From an uncultured Akkermansia sp. (GTDB taxonomy: Bacteria > Verrucomicrobiota > Verrucomicrobiia > Verrucomicrobiales > Akkermansiaceae), in NCBI GenBank assembly GCA_947589345.1, contig CANQAC010000003.1:1-64000 (forward strand): a stretch of 64,000 nt of DNA. The letters are read 5' to 3'. The translations under genes and the position numbers were made by a program. Within the stretch, counting starts at the first letter, position 1; each line of letters opens with the position of its first letter. Below the pieces are notes generated by a model, which was not told the DNA's origin, searched no databases, and saw only the letters and a list, made by a program, of their open reading frames with translations. Shown here piece after piece: positions 22,873 to 33,482 of the stretch.

Positions 22873-23334
22873 ATGGGACAAAACCTATATGCTGACCAAG
22901 GTTATGCGCTATATCGCATCCTTAAAGGATTGGAAAGGGAAAGGCAGGCAATCAGCAAGGGAAAAGGGCCTGTCGAACAATCGTCTCACTCTCTCTCAAC
23001 GCGGCAAAAATTGGCTCTCAGTCGTGTCAAATTGCTCACGACTGATCATCCGGAAGGTATAGGTCTCAAAGCGCTGGCTCAAAGTGTACAAATGGCAGTA
23101 TCTGCCGCCTCCATCATGGTAGACCTGATGGTGCAAAAAGGGTTGCTTCGGCGTTTACCGGATCCAAAGGACCGCCGAGCCGTACGCATCACGCTCACTC
23201 CACAAGGGGAGCAGACTTTTTTGCTCTGCCATGAGCAATTTCTCTCTCACCTCTCCCTCATCGCGCAGAGATTTTCTCCGGAGGAACAGCTGGTTTTAAG
23301 TCGTATCGCGGAGAAAATTGATCCTTCCTCCTGA
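22873..23334 (+). CDS. MarR-family winged-helix transcriptional regulator
   Basis: GIGLKALAQSVQMAVSAASIMVDLMVQKGLLRRLPDPKDRRAVRITLTPQGEQ; start trimmed to 22873. Confidence 0.85.
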   Translation: MGQNLYADQGYALYRILKGLERERQAISKGKGPVEQSSHSLSTRQKLALSRVKLLTTDHPEGIGLKALAQSVQMAVSAASIMVDLMVQKGLLRRLPDPKDRRAVRITLTPQGEQTFLLCHEQFLSHLSLIAQRFSPEEQLVLSRIAEKIDPSS

Positions 23335-23501
23335 ACCTGATGCCTACGAGATGGGGGATCCCCATGTGGCATCAATCCGCTTCTGTTGCCTCTACCCGTC
23401 CCAAAAACTCTATGCTATTCTCGATCAAAAGAAAGAATATGATGTCTTGCTTGCACGTCAATGCTTTGGTACAATCTGTCGGCATCACCCATTGAGATGG
23501 T

Positions 23502-24440
23502 ATGAATACGAATACGCCTCGCCCTTCGTACACAGCAATACTGGTAGCGTACTTCATGATATATGTGGTGTGGGGATCCACCTACTTCTTTATTGGTGAA
23601 GCTCTCAAATACTTCTCATCCTATGTGCTGGGCGGTGTGCGTTTTACGGCAGCAGGCGTTCTCCTGCTTTTGTACGCTAAAACCAAGGGGGAGAACATAT
23701 TTAACCGCGGTATCATGCGTGTTTCCGTGCCCTGTGGCATGATCATGTTGTTTGCAGACATGACCGCTATCATGCTGGCTCAAAAATACATCACCAGCAG
23801 TTTGGAAGCAGTGCTGGCAGCATCCACGATGATATGGATCACGTTGTTCAACGTACGCCGCTGGCGTTACAATTTTCGCAACTATCGCGTGCCACTTGGT
23901 CTAGTGGGAGGTCTCATTGGTGTTGTACTGCTCTACCTGCACGAACTTTCGCTACCCGACAGTCATGGAGAACTCGGTGTATTGATTTTTCTGGGCGGCA
24001 TGATTGCATGGTCGCTCGGCTCGCTGTTCATCAAATACTACGCCTCGGCCAAGGAACAAGTGAATGCGTGGAGCGGTACGGCATGGCAGATGTTTGCCGC
24101 CGGTCTGGCTTTCTTTGTGGTGGCTTATTTCTCCGGTGAAATATCGGCCACCAAGTGGGAAGACATTCCATGGCAAGGTTGGGCACATGTGAGTTATTTG
24201 GTGCTGTTCGGTTCTATCTGCGCATACACCAGCTATGTATGGCTCCTCAAAGTGCGACCGGCTACTGAGGTTGCTACCCATGCCTACGCCAACCCATTCA
24301 TCGCGATTCTATTGGGAGCTTGCTTCGGCGGCGAGCAGATTCTCCCGCTGCAATGGGCTGGACTCGCTATCATCATCGCGAGCCTCGTTCTTATCAATAA
24401 TCGCCACAAAAAGAAAAGTCCGCCGAAGGTCAAAGTCTGA
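23502..24440 (+). CDS. EamA/DMT-family transporter
   Basis: About ten hydrophobic segments; YVVWGSTYFFIGEALKYFSSYVLGGVRF; ATEVATHAYANPFIAILLGACFGGEQILPLQWAGLAIIIAS. Confidence 0.9.
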   Translation: MNTNTPRPSYTAILVAYFMIYVVWGSTYFFIGEALKYFSSYVLGGVRFTAAGVLLLLYAKTKGENIFNRGIMRVSVPCGMIMLFADMTAIMLAQKYITSSLEAVLAASTMIWITLFNVRRWRYNFRNYRVPLGLVGGLIGVVLLYLHELSLPDSHGELGVLIFLGGMIAWSLGSLFIKYYASAKEQVNAWSGTAWQMFAAGLAFFVVAYFSGEISATKWEDIPWQGWAHVSYLVLFGSICAYTSYVWLLKVRPATEVATHAYANPFIAILLGACFGGEQILPLQWAGLAIIIASLVLINNRHKKKSPPKVKV

Positions 24441-25446
24441 TGGCTGCAGAACTCCACGTGAGACCAGCCCCAAAGGTCACCATCAGCACAATGTCACCTT
24501 TCTTGGCACGCCCGCCGCGAATCGCCTCGTCCAGAGCGATGGCACATGCAGCGCCGGATGTATTGCCGTACTTTTGCAAATTCACAAACACACGCTCCGG
24601 CGGAATACCAAGCCTCTGTGTCACAGCATTGATAATTCGCAGATTCGCCTGATGGGGAATCACCAGAGAAATATCCTCCGGCTTGATACCTGTGCGACGG
24701 ATGAGCGAAAGAGCAGAGTCTTTCATGTGTGCCACGGCATGACGAAATACTTCATTGCCGCGCATGGCCAGAGTGTAGAGCTTCTCGTGTATGTTCTCTT
24801 CCGTAGTGGGTATGGCTGACCCACCACCCGGCACCATCAGCAAATCCGTCAATGTGCCATCCGATCCAATATCAGAAGCAAGTATGGCACTATCCCCCGG
24901 CTCTCCCGTTCCTGTCCGCAGCACGGCCGCTCCTGCTCCGTCTCCAAAAAGAACACAAGTAGTCCGGTCCTCCCAGTTCACAATATGACTGAGCTTTTCA
25001 GACGAAATAATGAGAGCCGTACGCGCCTGACCACAGCCTATAAATTGCACGGCAGTCTTGAGCGCATAGAGAAAACTCGAACAAGCTGCTGATATATCAA
25101 AAGCCGCCGCATTCACAGCTCCTAAATTCGCTTGCACGTAGCAAGCTGTAGAAGGAGTGAAAGTATCGGGCGTCACGGTGCCGACAATGATCAGGTCAAT
25201 CTCCTCTGGTTTTACTCCGGCCGCTTCCATGGCCTTACGAGCTGCATGAGTAGCCATATCACTCGGCTTTTCATCAGGCGCCGCTATGCGTCGTTCCTTG
25301 ATACCAGTGCGCTCCACGATCCACTCATTGGAGGTATCGACCATCTTCTCCAAGTCAGAATTCGTCAGCCGATGCTCCGGTACATAGGAGCCTGTCCCTA
25401 TGAGTGCAACCGGCAGCCGTTTGAACGGTTTAGTCAAATCATTCAT
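24430..25446 (-). CDS. fabH: Beta-ketoacyl-ACP synthase III
   Basis: ALIGTGSYVPEHRLTNSDLEKMVDTSNEWIVERTGIKERR, DISAACSSFLYAL, PHQANLRII, KYGNTSGA. Confidence 0.97.
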   Translation of the reverse strand: MNDLTKPFKRLPVALIGTGSYVPEHRLTNSDLEKMVDTSNEWIVERTGIKERRIAAPDEKPSDMATHAARKAMEAAGVKPEEIDLIIVGTVTPDTFTPSTACYVQANLGAVNAAAFDISAACSSFLYALKTAVQFIGCGQARTALIISSEKLSHIVNWEDRTTCVLFGDGAGAAVLRTGTGEPGDSAILASDIGSDGTLTDLLMVPGGGSAIPTTEENIHEKLYTLAMRGNEVFRHAVAHMKDSALSLIRRTGIKPEDISLVIPHQANLRIINAVTQRLGIPPERVFVNLQKYGNTSGAACAIALDEAIRGGRAKKGDIVLMVTFGAGLTWSSAAIRL

Positions 25447-25604
25447 AACTTCTTGATTGATAAGCAAACAGCAGGTTCTTCCCTGTGAGCTGCGGGATTA
25501 TAGCATCTATCTGCCACTTTGACAAGCCCCTTCTTCCTCTCCCGCTCATCAACCTATCACTATCAAACGACAAGAAATTCAGGATATATAGTGTCAGTTT
25601 TTTC

Positions 25605-25632
25605 TTGACGGTACAACCTATTGTGGTAGGAT
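25605..25632 (+). promoter_or_regulatory. Predicted promoter of nrdR (leaderless)
   Basis: TTGACG 25605-25610, 16-bp spacer, TAGGAT 25627-25632, 6 nt, ATG 25639. Confidence 0.6.
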
Positions 25633-25638
25633 GAAGGC

Positions 25639-26130
25639 ATGCGGTGCATCCAATGCGGATATACGGAGGACAAAGTGATCGATTCACGCATGTCGCGCGA
25701 AGGGTCGTGCATACGGCGACGTCGGGAGTGCCTGCGCTGCGGGTATCGCTACACCACCTACGAACAGCTGGAACGCACCGAGTTGAGAGTTGTTAAAAGA
25801 AGCAATGTCCACGAAGCTCTCAACCGTGAAAAAATTTTGCGTGGGATGATTGAGGCATGTGAAAAAAGACCAGTGAGCATGGATCAATTGGACGCTGCCG
25901 CTGATGAGTTAGTGGCCGAACTGCATCGCGACCACGTACGCGAGGTGCCCACGGCAGTCATCGTGATGAAGGTCACGGAGAAGCTGCAAAATATCGACCC
26001 GATAGCTTGCATTCGCTATTCTTCAAGGTACCACCAATACCAGAATGCTGATGAATTTATCGAAATCGTACGCAGGATGGAAAGCCTGCGTGCCAATGAC
26101 CCTCTGCAGCGCAAACTCAAACTCGGATGA
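25639..26130 (+). CDS. nrdR: Transcriptional repressor NrdR
   Basis: MRCIQCGYTEDKVIDSRMSREGSCIRRRRECLRCGYRYTTYEQLE zinc ribbon plus ATP-cone. Confidence 0.96.
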   Translation: MRCIQCGYTEDKVIDSRMSREGSCIRRRRECLRCGYRYTTYEQLERTELRVVKRSNVHEALNREKILRGMIEACEKRPVSMDQLDAAADELVAELHRDHVREVPTAVIVMKVTEKLQNIDPIACIRYSSRYHQYQNADEFIEIVRRMESLRANDPLQRKLKLG

Positions 26131-26639
26131 TTCAGACAACGACCAAACGCCCCTACCTGCAAACGGGCGAGTGCATCACCTGCGACTACGACTGTGAGTG
26201 GTTGGAAGACGTGCTGCATGAGGCAGCGCAAACCGCCGGAGTTTTTTTGCCCTATGAGCATGAAGTTGCCCAAGGTATACTGCAATACATGGAGCAGTAT
26301 TGTCCCTTGAAGGCGCTGCCACTAAAATATTTTTTCGGACGAATGCGTGGAGTTTTGCGAGAGATTGGGCTGCCGCGCATTGCTGACGCACTGCAGGAGC
26401 AACTCCCTCCTGTATCCATCCCGCTGGACGCTCTGGCGGGAGAAAACCCACTCCCTCTTTTCTTTTATACAGAGTTGAAGCACAGGATGGATGATCTGCG
26501 GCGCCGCGGGCTCACCTCCTACCGATTTTCCGGGGCGCACCGCTGCAGCTTGGTGCTGGGCAGGCGCCGTAGGTCCTGCCCCACCCAGCGGCGGGTTCTC
26601 CATGAACTGCGGTCCTTTCTAGCCTACCAAGCAGCGTAG
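26127..26639 (+). CDS. Hypothetical protein translationally coupled to nrdR
   Basis: ATGA overlap with nrdR stop; 170 aa, no family recognised. Confidence 0.65.
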   Translation: MIQTTTKRPYLQTGECITCDYDCEWLEDVLHEAAQTAGVFLPYEHEVAQGILQYMEQYCPLKALPLKYFFGRMRGVLREIGLPRIADALQEQLPPVSIPLDALAGENPLPLFFYTELKHRMDDLRRRGLTSYRFSGAHRCSLVLGRRRRSCPTQRRVLHELRSFLAYQAA

Positions 26640-26642
26640 GAC

Positions 26643-27212
26643 ATGAATGTTCCCGAACTTCTGGGCATCGCGGCAGCCTTGGCTGCTGACGCGGTGACGT
26701 ACGCGTTCTCTTATGGATTGCAGCTGCAAATGCACAGACGGCGAGCTTCCTTGATGTTGGCGTGTACCGTTGGCTTTTTCCAAGGATTTATGCCGTTATT
26801 GGGCTATGTGAGCGGAACAGGATTGCGAGAACTAGTTCAACAGTGGGGCAAGTGGGGCGCACTGATCATCTTTTGCGCATTGGGACTCGGGACCATTCGC
26901 AAGGCTCTCTGCAAAGCACACACGGATGAGGTGCAACTGCCGCTTGGATTGCCGGGTTTACTTCTGGTAGGGATTGCTACAAGCATAGACGCCTTCTCTG
27001 TAGGCATCTGCATGGCGATTAGACAAGAAATGGGGAACTATCTCTCACCCCAACAACTCGCATTGGCAGCGGGAACCATCGGTCTGGTCACCTTCGCGGG
27101 AGCCTTAATCTTTTTCCGCCTGGCTCGCGTGCTACGCAGTATTCCGGAACGTCTGCTTCAATTCGCAGATGGTCTCATTCTCATCGCCCTCGGGATTAAC
27201 TGCGTATGCTGA
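26643..27212 (+). CDS. mntP: MntP-like manganese efflux pump
   Basis: AAALAADAVTYAFSYGLQL, TSIDAFSVGICMAI repeats, six TM segments. Confidence 0.8.
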   Translation: MNVPELLGIAAALAADAVTYAFSYGLQLQMHRRRASLMLACTVGFFQGFMPLLGYVSGTGLRELVQQWGKWGALIIFCALGLGTIRKALCKAHTDEVQLPLGLPGLLLVGIATSIDAFSVGICMAIRQEMGNYLSPQQLALAAGTIGLVTFAGALIFFRLARVLRSIPERLLQFADGLILIALGINCVC

Positions 27213-27219
27213 TCAAGTA

Positions 27220-28191
27220 TCACGAGGCCGGCTCTGCCGGGGCGGCGTAGCGCAGCTCAGCCTGTTCATCACGGATAATGCTCATCACATCCTCCCCCGG
27301 ATCATGCGCTTGTGGTAGAGGCTCGAGACTCTTCACTTCAAAAGGGGCAAAATCTTTTTCCGGCTTAATGTCACCACCGGTGGCCAAGGAGAAATACCCA
27401 CGCTCAGGATTGAGTCGGCAGTTGATGTTATTGTTGGGATTCGCGTCGCGTGTAAAACGGAATTGAGACGCCTGATGCCAAACTTGGCCATCCCAGCGGA
27501 AAGCTGGACCGAACGTAGCGCGCCTCTCATTTTTCTTAGACTCCACATTACGCATAAAGTCCTCCACAAAGCCGCAGCTGCCGCCAAGCCCCTGCCGTAC
27601 CGCTTGGACACGCCAGCAACTCAACAACTCCCATTTGCCAGTTTCAGGGTTGTAAATATAGCCTGCAATGCGCCGAAAATCATCCCCATCTTTACGCTCT
27701 ACCACGAGCGTGCGAATCACCTGTCCCTCCTTCCAAGCAAACCTGCGCATGGATTTACCTCCGGTACCTTCCCCGCCAAATCTCTCGGTCACCACTTGCT
27801 CGCCGCGGGCCACCAACTTAGCGCGTTCCTCCTCGGGAGCAGCGTGAGGATTATCTCCCGTATCCTTGGCATCCCAAATCGAGAAGATGGCTACGCGTAT
27901 CGGGTTACCTTGCCCGTCTTTCTCGCACAACTCCTGCACTCCGATGTATCCATTGGCAAAGTTGTTGCAAGAAAAATAGGTGCCCGGAGCAGACTTCTCA
28001 ATAACCGCCTCTTGATACGCCGCCTTGTGTTCCGGCACATCAGGCCCGTACACCAGATGAACAGATGTACACTGTCGCTGCGCCATATTTTCCGGCGACC
28101 AATAATCCGAATCGCGATTTCCAAACGCCTGCGGCATCAACACCAACCCCGCATAAACCATTCCCCATATCATCTTCTCACCAATCTTCAT
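27220..28191 (-). CDS. Secreted hypothetical protein (DUF3472-like candidate)
   Basis: Signal peptide MKIGEKMIWGMVYAGLVLMPQAFG; long globular ORF with GYIGVQE..VRVAIFSIWDA; family label is uncertain. Confidence 0.7.
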   Translation of the reverse strand: MKIGEKMIWGMVYAGLVLMPQAFGNRDSDYWSPENMAQRQCTSVHLVYGPDVPEHKAAYQEAVIEKSAPGTYFSCNNFANGYIGVQELCEKDGQGNPIRVAIFSIWDAKDTGDNPHAAPEEERAKLVARGEQVVTERFGGEGTGGKSMRRFAWKEGQVIRTLVVERKDGDDFRRIAGYIYNPETGKWELLSCWRVQAVRQGLGGSCGFVEDFMRNVESKKNERRATFGPAFRWDGQVWHQASQFRFTRDANPNNNINCRLNPERGYFSLATGGDIKPEKDFAPFEVKSLEPLPQAHDPGEDVMSIIRDEQAELRYAAPAEPAS

Positions 28192-28312
28192 ACCCTCGTA
28201 TGCTACCAAATTCACTCACCGTTAGCAAGCATAAAAACGCCTTGATTTGGCTTGCATGTGAGGGGCGAACGTGCTATATATCCCGAGTCTTCTTTACTCA
28301 TCGTTTTTCAGC

Positions 28313-30253
28313 ATGCCCCACCGTAAATCTCAGCCTATTCGACGCAAAGTCAAAAATTGGACAGCCGCGGATTCTGCCGAGTTATACTGCGTCCCCGACT
28401 GGAGCAACGGATTTTTTGCCATTTCAAAAAATGGCGAAACGACAGTGCGCCTTCAGGACAGTGATGGGGAAATGCGCAACGTGAGTCTGGTGAGCATCAT
28501 GCGTGAACTGACAGACCGTGGGACAGCCGCTCCGGTACTACTGCGTTTCCGCGATCTGTTACGTGCCAGGCTTGACGAGCTTAATAAAAGTTTCGCCGGA
28601 GCAATTCGCAAGGCAGACTACCGGGGAGTGTACCGAGGAGTCTACCCCATCAAGGTGAATCAGCAACGCCCCATTGTCGAAGAAATTGTCTCCTACGGAG
28701 CGCGCTACCACTACGGCTTGGAAGCCGGTTCCAAGCCTGAACTCATCGCGGCCATGGCCTACATGCAGGATAGCGAAGCGTTCCTCATGTGCAACGGATA
28801 TAAGGATGATGAGTTCATTGACTTAGCTCTCATGGGACAACGCATGGGGTTGAATATTTATTTGATATTGGAGATGCCCAATGAGTTGCCGGCTATCTTA
28901 CGGCGGGCAGAAAGGCTGGGCATTGAGCCCAACTTGGGCGTGCGCGTGCGACTTTCCGCCAAAGGATCTGGTCACTGGAGCGAGTCGGCAGGCGATAAAT
29001 CAGTATTTGGGCTTAACCCGGCGCAAGTTATCGATGTGGTGGACCACCTCAAAGCCGTTAACAAACTCCATTGCCTGAAAGTGCTGCACTACCACCAAGG
29101 CTCTCAAATCCCCAATATTTCTGTCATTCGTGAGGGTCTCTCCGAAGCGTGTCGCATATACATTGACCTCGTACGCGAAGGCGCTCCCATGGGTACGCTG
29201 GATATGGGCGGTGGTCTGGCAGTGGATTACGACGGATCACAGACCAATTTCCACTCCTCGTGCAACTACTCGGTGGAGGAATATGCCCGTGACGTCGTGG
29301 AAATTGTCGGTGAAATGTGTACCAGAAGCGGAGTCCACCACCCAACGCTCGTAACAGAATCCGGGCGTGCCATATCTGCATACCACTCTGTTTTGATATT
29401 TAATATACTGGATGTGACAAGTTCGCGCGGCTACGGTAGCGGGTTGCCCAAACTGCCGAAAAACGCCAGCGAGGTACTCAAAGCACTGGACGAAACCTAC
29501 CGCATGCTCACGCGCAAAAATATCCAGGAATGCTACAATGACGCCAACTACTACCGCGAAACTCTGCGCATGCAATTCGCGTACGGTAACGTAAGTTTGC
29601 GGGAACGTGGCGTCGGTGAAGCTATCTATTGGCATATTATGGAGCTTATTGCTCACCGCATCGCGGAAATGAGCGAAATCCCCGAGGATCTCAAGGAAGT
29701 TTCTGACAATATGGTAGACTTCTACTACGCCAACTTCTCGCTTTTCCAAAGTCTGCCGGATGCATGGGCAATTGACCAGCTTTTCCCGGTAATGCCGATT
29801 CAGCGCCTCTGCGAACGGCCTACGCAAAAGAGCGTACTCGTCGACATCACTTGTGACTGCGACGGCAAGGTTGCCCAGTATATCGACCGTGAGGATGTGG
29901 CGAAATCCTTACCTCTGCACGAAGTTGAAAGTGATGAGCAGTACTACGTGGCCATCTTTTTGGTGGGCGCCTATCAGGAAACGCTTGGAGATATTCACAA
30001 CCTGCTGGGCGACACGAATGTTGTAAGCGTTCATCTCGAAAACGGTCATCCCGTATTCACTGGTGAGGAAGAGGGCGATTGCGTGGCCGACGTGCTTTCC
30101 TACGTCAAATATGACACGAAAGAGTTGGTAAGTCGTTTCCGAGAATTGGCGGAAAAAGCCGTGGCGGTAGGTCGCATTACCCCACGCCAGCGACGCGAAG
30201 CGTTGGAAGCCTACCGCGATGGTCTCAATGGCTACACCTACTACGAACTCTAG
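28313..30253 (+). CDS. speA: Biosynthetic arginine decarboxylase
   Basis: GVYPIKVNQQRPIVEEIV (PLP Lys), YGLEAGSKPEL, TLDMGGGLAVDYDGS, GNVSLRERG. Confidence 0.95.
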   Translation: MPHRKSQPIRRKVKNWTAADSAELYCVPDWSNGFFAISKNGETTVRLQDSDGEMRNVSLVSIMRELTDRGTAAPVLLRFRDLLRARLDELNKSFAGAIRKADYRGVYRGVYPIKVNQQRPIVEEIVSYGARYHYGLEAGSKPELIAAMAYMQDSEAFLMCNGYKDDEFIDLALMGQRMGLNIYLILEMPNELPAILRRAERLGIEPNLGVRVRLSAKGSGHWSESAGDKSVFGLNPAQVIDVVDHLKAVNKLHCLKVLHYHQGSQIPNISVIREGLSEACRIYIDLVREGAPMGTLDMGGGLAVDYDGSQTNFHSSCNYSVEEYARDVVEIVGEMCTRSGVHHPTLVTESGRAISAYHSVLIFNILDVTSSRGYGSGLPKLPKNASEVLKALDETYRMLTRKNIQECYNDANYYRETLRMQFAYGNVSLRERGVGEAIYWHIMELIAHRIAEMSEIPEDLKEVSDNMVDFYYANFSLFQSLPDAWAIDQLFPVMPIQRLCERPTQKSVLVDITCDCDGKVAQYIDREDVAKSLPLHEVESDEQYYVAIFLVGAYQETLGDIHNLLGDTNVVSVHLENGHPVFTGEEEGDCVADVLSYVKYDTKELVSRFRELAEKAVAVGRITPRQRREALEAYRDGLNGYTYYEL

Positions 30254-30283
30254 GTGATTCGCCCCGCTTGGCGCAACTCAGTC

Positions 30284-31243
30284 TTACTCACCTCGCTGCA
30301 GTTTATCCAAGATGAGTTCAATAATTTTCAGGGACATTTGACCAGATTCTTCAAGGGATGCGGCAGAAATACGCTGCATGTTATCACGCTTGCTGTGCCA
30401 CCAATTGCTGCCCATGAAGGAAGCAATCATATTGAGCGTCGGAACCCCGGCCTCCATGTACGGACGATGATCATCCCAGTATGACCCCATGTGATACGTC
30501 CACCGATCCTGAGAAAATCCAAGTTGGCGCACGGCCTCCATGTAGATATTGCACATCGCCGGCACCGTGTCCATAATGGGTACGGCAATAACCTTGCCGG
30601 CACCACCCACCATATCCATGTTGATCATACAGGCTGGCAGACCGGCAACTCCGCGCCTTGCCACATCATAGCGCGAACCATACAACCCGTCCGTCTCCGT
30701 AATACGCTCACCTAGTGATTCTTCACCATCAAAAAATATAAGTTCCACCTGGTCGGCCACCTCCACGTTGCGTGCCAATACCCGCGCCAGTTCCAACAAC
30801 ACGGCTGCTCCGCTCGCCCCATCATCCGCCCCAAGGATGGCAGACCCTCCTTTTGTGTCAATGTGGCAAGAAACCAGCAATGGACGTCTCCCCTGCCGCT
30901 CGCTGAATACCGCGCGCAGGTTCACCATATTACAACCCGGAAATGGTGAAAAATGATCGCGCTGCACATGCCATCCCATGACATCCAGCGAGCGAACAAT
31001 ATAGTCCACTTGCGCAGCATAAGCTGCAGAACCCGTAGGACGCGGTCCTAAGTCGCACAAAGCCGCACAGTGGATATAAGCATTTTTCCCGGAAAAACCC
31101 GGCGTATCTTCCACCTCTTGTGCTGTCTCGGCGGACGGTTTCTGTTGTCCAGTTCCTCTCTCCCCACAAGCAGATAGGAGCATGCCCAGCAAAATCACCC
31201 AGAACCACCGTCGCATCTCGTTGATAATACTCAGGCTCATCAT
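30284..31243 (-). CDS. M28-family peptidase lipoprotein
   Basis: Lipobox LLSACG; LLVSCHIDTKGGSAILGADDGASGAAVLLELARVL, FFDGEESLGE. Confidence 0.88.
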   Translation of the reverse strand: MMSLSIINEMRRWFWVILLGMLLSACGERGTGQQKPSAETAQEVEDTPGFSGKNAYIHCAALCDLGPRPTGSAAYAAQVDYIVRSLDVMGWHVQRDHFSPFPGCNMVNLRAVFSERQGRRPLLVSCHIDTKGGSAILGADDGASGAAVLLELARVLARNVEVADQVELIFFDGEESLGERITETDGLYGSRYDVARRGVAGLPACMINMDMVGGAGKVIAVPIMDTVPAMCNIYMEAVRQLGFSQDRWTYHMGSYWDDHRPYMEAGVPTLNMIASFMGSNWWHSKRDNMQRISAASLEESGQMSLKIIELILDKLQRGE

Positions 31244-31259
31244 TGGCTGTCTCCCGCAC

Positions 31260-32150
31260 TCATGCACGGGACGTGATGCCGAAAATCTCCAGCAATCGCG
31301 TCAGCTCTGCCGATCCACTATATGCGATCTCAATGACTCCCCCGCGACGCCCTCTGGACAGGATGTTCACGCTGGTGCCCAAGCTCTCGGAAAGTTGGGA
31401 ACAGATAGCTTTGGTGGCGCGGTCGACCGGATGCACCGGCGCGACTTTTGAATCCTTGGATTGCGGCGGTTCCAGCATACTGTGCACCAATTTCTCTGTC
31501 TGGCGAACGGTCATGCCATAATGAGCCACGCGTTGAGCCGCTTTCACCTGCATCTCCGAATCTTTGAGCTGCAGCAGAACTTTGGCATGCCCCACAGAAA
31601 TCTTCTCATCCGTGAGCAGGTGGCGTACTTCCTCCGCCAGGTCAAGCAGGCGTACCATATTGGCAACCATCGCCCGCGACTTGCCGACGTGGCGAGCGAT
31701 CTCTTCCTGCTTGAGTTTGAAACGAGTCTGGAGTAAGTGGTACTGCTCAGCCTCCTCAAGCGGCGAAAGATCTTCGCGTTGCAAGTTTTCAATGAGCGAT
31801 ATCTCCGCCACTTCCTGATCGGTGGCCTTCATCACCACAACTTTCACTTCCTTGTGACCGAGAGTTTGCACCGCACGCAAACGGCGCTCACCGGCTATCA
31901 ACTCAAAGTCTCCGGCCACACGGCGCACGACAAGCGGCTGCACCAATCCTCTCTCCTGGATCGACTTCGCCAATTCGCGAATCTGCTCTTCCTTGAATAT
32001 GCGACGCGGCTGAAAGGGGGAGAGTCGGATCTCGCTCACCTTCGCCGTAATCACACGCTTCTCATCGTTCATCTGCTGCGTCAACGATGCCGATACCTCG
32101 TTCTGCTGAATGAGGGCACTGAGACCCTTCCCTAAAACCTGTCGCGCCAT
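31260..32150 (-). CDS. parB: ParB/Spo0J-family chromosome partitioning protein
   Basis: LGKGLSALI, SPFQPRRIFKEEQIRELAKSIQERGLVQPLVVRR, ELIAGERRLRA, NLQREDLSPLEEAE. Confidence 0.96.
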   Translation of the reverse strand: MARQVLGKGLSALIQQNEVSASLTQQMNDEKRVITAKVSEIRLSPFQPRRIFKEEQIRELAKSIQERGLVQPLVVRRVAGDFELIAGERRLRAVQTLGHKEVKVVVMKATDQEVAEISLIENLQREDLSPLEEAEQYHLLQTRFKLKQEEIARHVGKSRAMVANMVRLLDLAEEVRHLLTDEKISVGHAKVLLQLKDSEMQVKAAQRVAHYGMTVRQTEKLVHSMLEPPQSKDSKVAPVHPVDRATKAICSQLSESLGTSVNILSRGRRGGVIEIAYSGSAELTRLLEIFGITSRA

Positions 32151-32345
32151 ACGCGTCGGATTCTAGCTGATAAGAACACGAATTGCAATCTCTTTTTGTC
32201 TGATGCACAACCGCCCTATTTGTTGGAGTTTTGAGGCCCAATCACTGTATCTTGTACACATTTTCGACGCATTGTCCCATATCATGACAATGCGATGTAT
32301 AACACCGCCTTATTTTCCCATGCGATTTTTTAATGGAACGGAGAA

Positions 32346-33443
32346 TTACCGCTCGAGCGCTGCCTGAAGTACCCGCAAACAACGATCGTTTTGCTCGGGT
32401 GTTCCAATGGTAATGCGCACGTACTCATGCAATCCATAACCATCCATGGGGCGTAGGATAACTCCGCGCTTCAAGCACTCGTGGAAGATTCGTTGTCCAT
32501 TCCCTACATTGACCAACACAAAGTTTCCCTGACTCGGCACAAATGGTACTCCCCATGTCTGAAAAGCTTCCTCATAGCGGCGCATCTCGGCACGTACCAA
32601 GGATACAGAGTTCAGCACATGCTGCTCATCATCCAGAGCAGCCAGAGCAGCTGTCTGTGCAAGATTGCTCATGTTAAACGGTGAGCGAACTTTGTGCAGC
32701 ATTCCGGCGATCTCGGACGTGGTGATTGCAAACCCAGCGCGCACGCCTGCCAGCCCATAGGCCTTTGAAAAAGTACGCAACACCACCACATTTTTTCCGG
32801 CGCGTACGTAGCGCAAGGTGTCCGGCTGAGGGTCAGCAAAGTGGATGTAGGCCTCATCGAAAGCGACCATGACATGTTCCGGCACTTCTGCCATGAAATC
32901 ATCCAACTCACCTTGCTGCACCATCGTGCCGACAGGATTGGTGGGGTTGGTAACGAACACGACGCGTGTGCGAGGGGTAATGGCGCGCAGCATTGCCTGC
33001 AGGTCATGTGTCCAATCCGGCTTATTTTCCACCTCCACGAACTCAGCGCCAAAAAGCTTGCACATCAGCGGATACATGGTGAAACTATAGCGCGCAGCTA
33101 CAAGTTCTGCTCCCGGCCCGAGACAAGTATGACACACGAGTTCAATGAGTTCACTGCTCCCGCTGCCCACCACTGTCTGCTCAAAATCCACCCCGAAGAT
33201 CTGGGCAATTTTCGTACGAAGCTCATATGAAGCCCCATCTGGATAAAGGTTTACATCCTGAGCAGCCAGCTGCATCGCCTGCACGGCACGCGGCGAGGCC
33301 CCCAATGGGTTCTCATTGGAGGCCAGCTTCACAATATCCTCCGGTTTCATGTGAAGTTCACGAGCTGTTTCAGAGATTGGCTTACCAGGCTTATATGCCT
33401 GTATCTCCTGCACATAGTTGTGTACGTACGGTAATATGCTCAT
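32346..33443 (-). CDS. hisC: Histidinol-phosphate aminotransferase
   Basis: KLASNENPLGASPRAVQAM, FVTNPTNPVGTMV, FDEAYIHF, RTFSKAYGLAGVRAGFAI. Confidence 0.95.
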   Translation of the reverse strand: MSILPYVHNYVQEIQAYKPGKPISETARELHMKPEDIVKLASNENPLGASPRAVQAMQLAAQDVNLYPDGASYELRTKIAQIFGVDFEQTVVGSGSSELIELVCHTCLGPGAELVAARYSFTMYPLMCKLFGAEFVEVENKPDWTHDLQAMLRAITPRTRVVFVTNPTNPVGTMVQQGELDDFMAEVPEHVMVAFDEAYIHFADPQPDTLRYVRAGKNVVVLRTFSKAYGLAGVRAGFAITTSEIAGMLHKVRSPFNMSNLAQTAALAALDDEQHVLNSVSLVRAEMRRYEEAFQTWGVPFVPSQGNFVLVNVGNGQRIFHECLKRGVILRPMDGYGLHEYVRITIGTPEQNDRCLRVLQAALER

Positions 33444-33450
33444 GGTCGCG

Positions 33451-33479
33451 ATTATACAATCCGCGCGAGTATAATACAA
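33451..33479 (-). promoter_or_regulatory. Predicted promoter of hisC (leaderless)
   Basis: Minus strand TTGTAT, 17-bp spacer, perfect TATAAT (33456-33451), 7 nt, ATG 33443. Confidence 0.65.
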
Positions 33480-33482
33480 GCC

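Noticed and set aside
31260-32150. parB as evidence of a plasmid or integrated element
   Set aside because: Surrounded by chromosomal housekeeping genes; no parA, rep or integrase visible, so an ordinary chromosomal parB is more likely.
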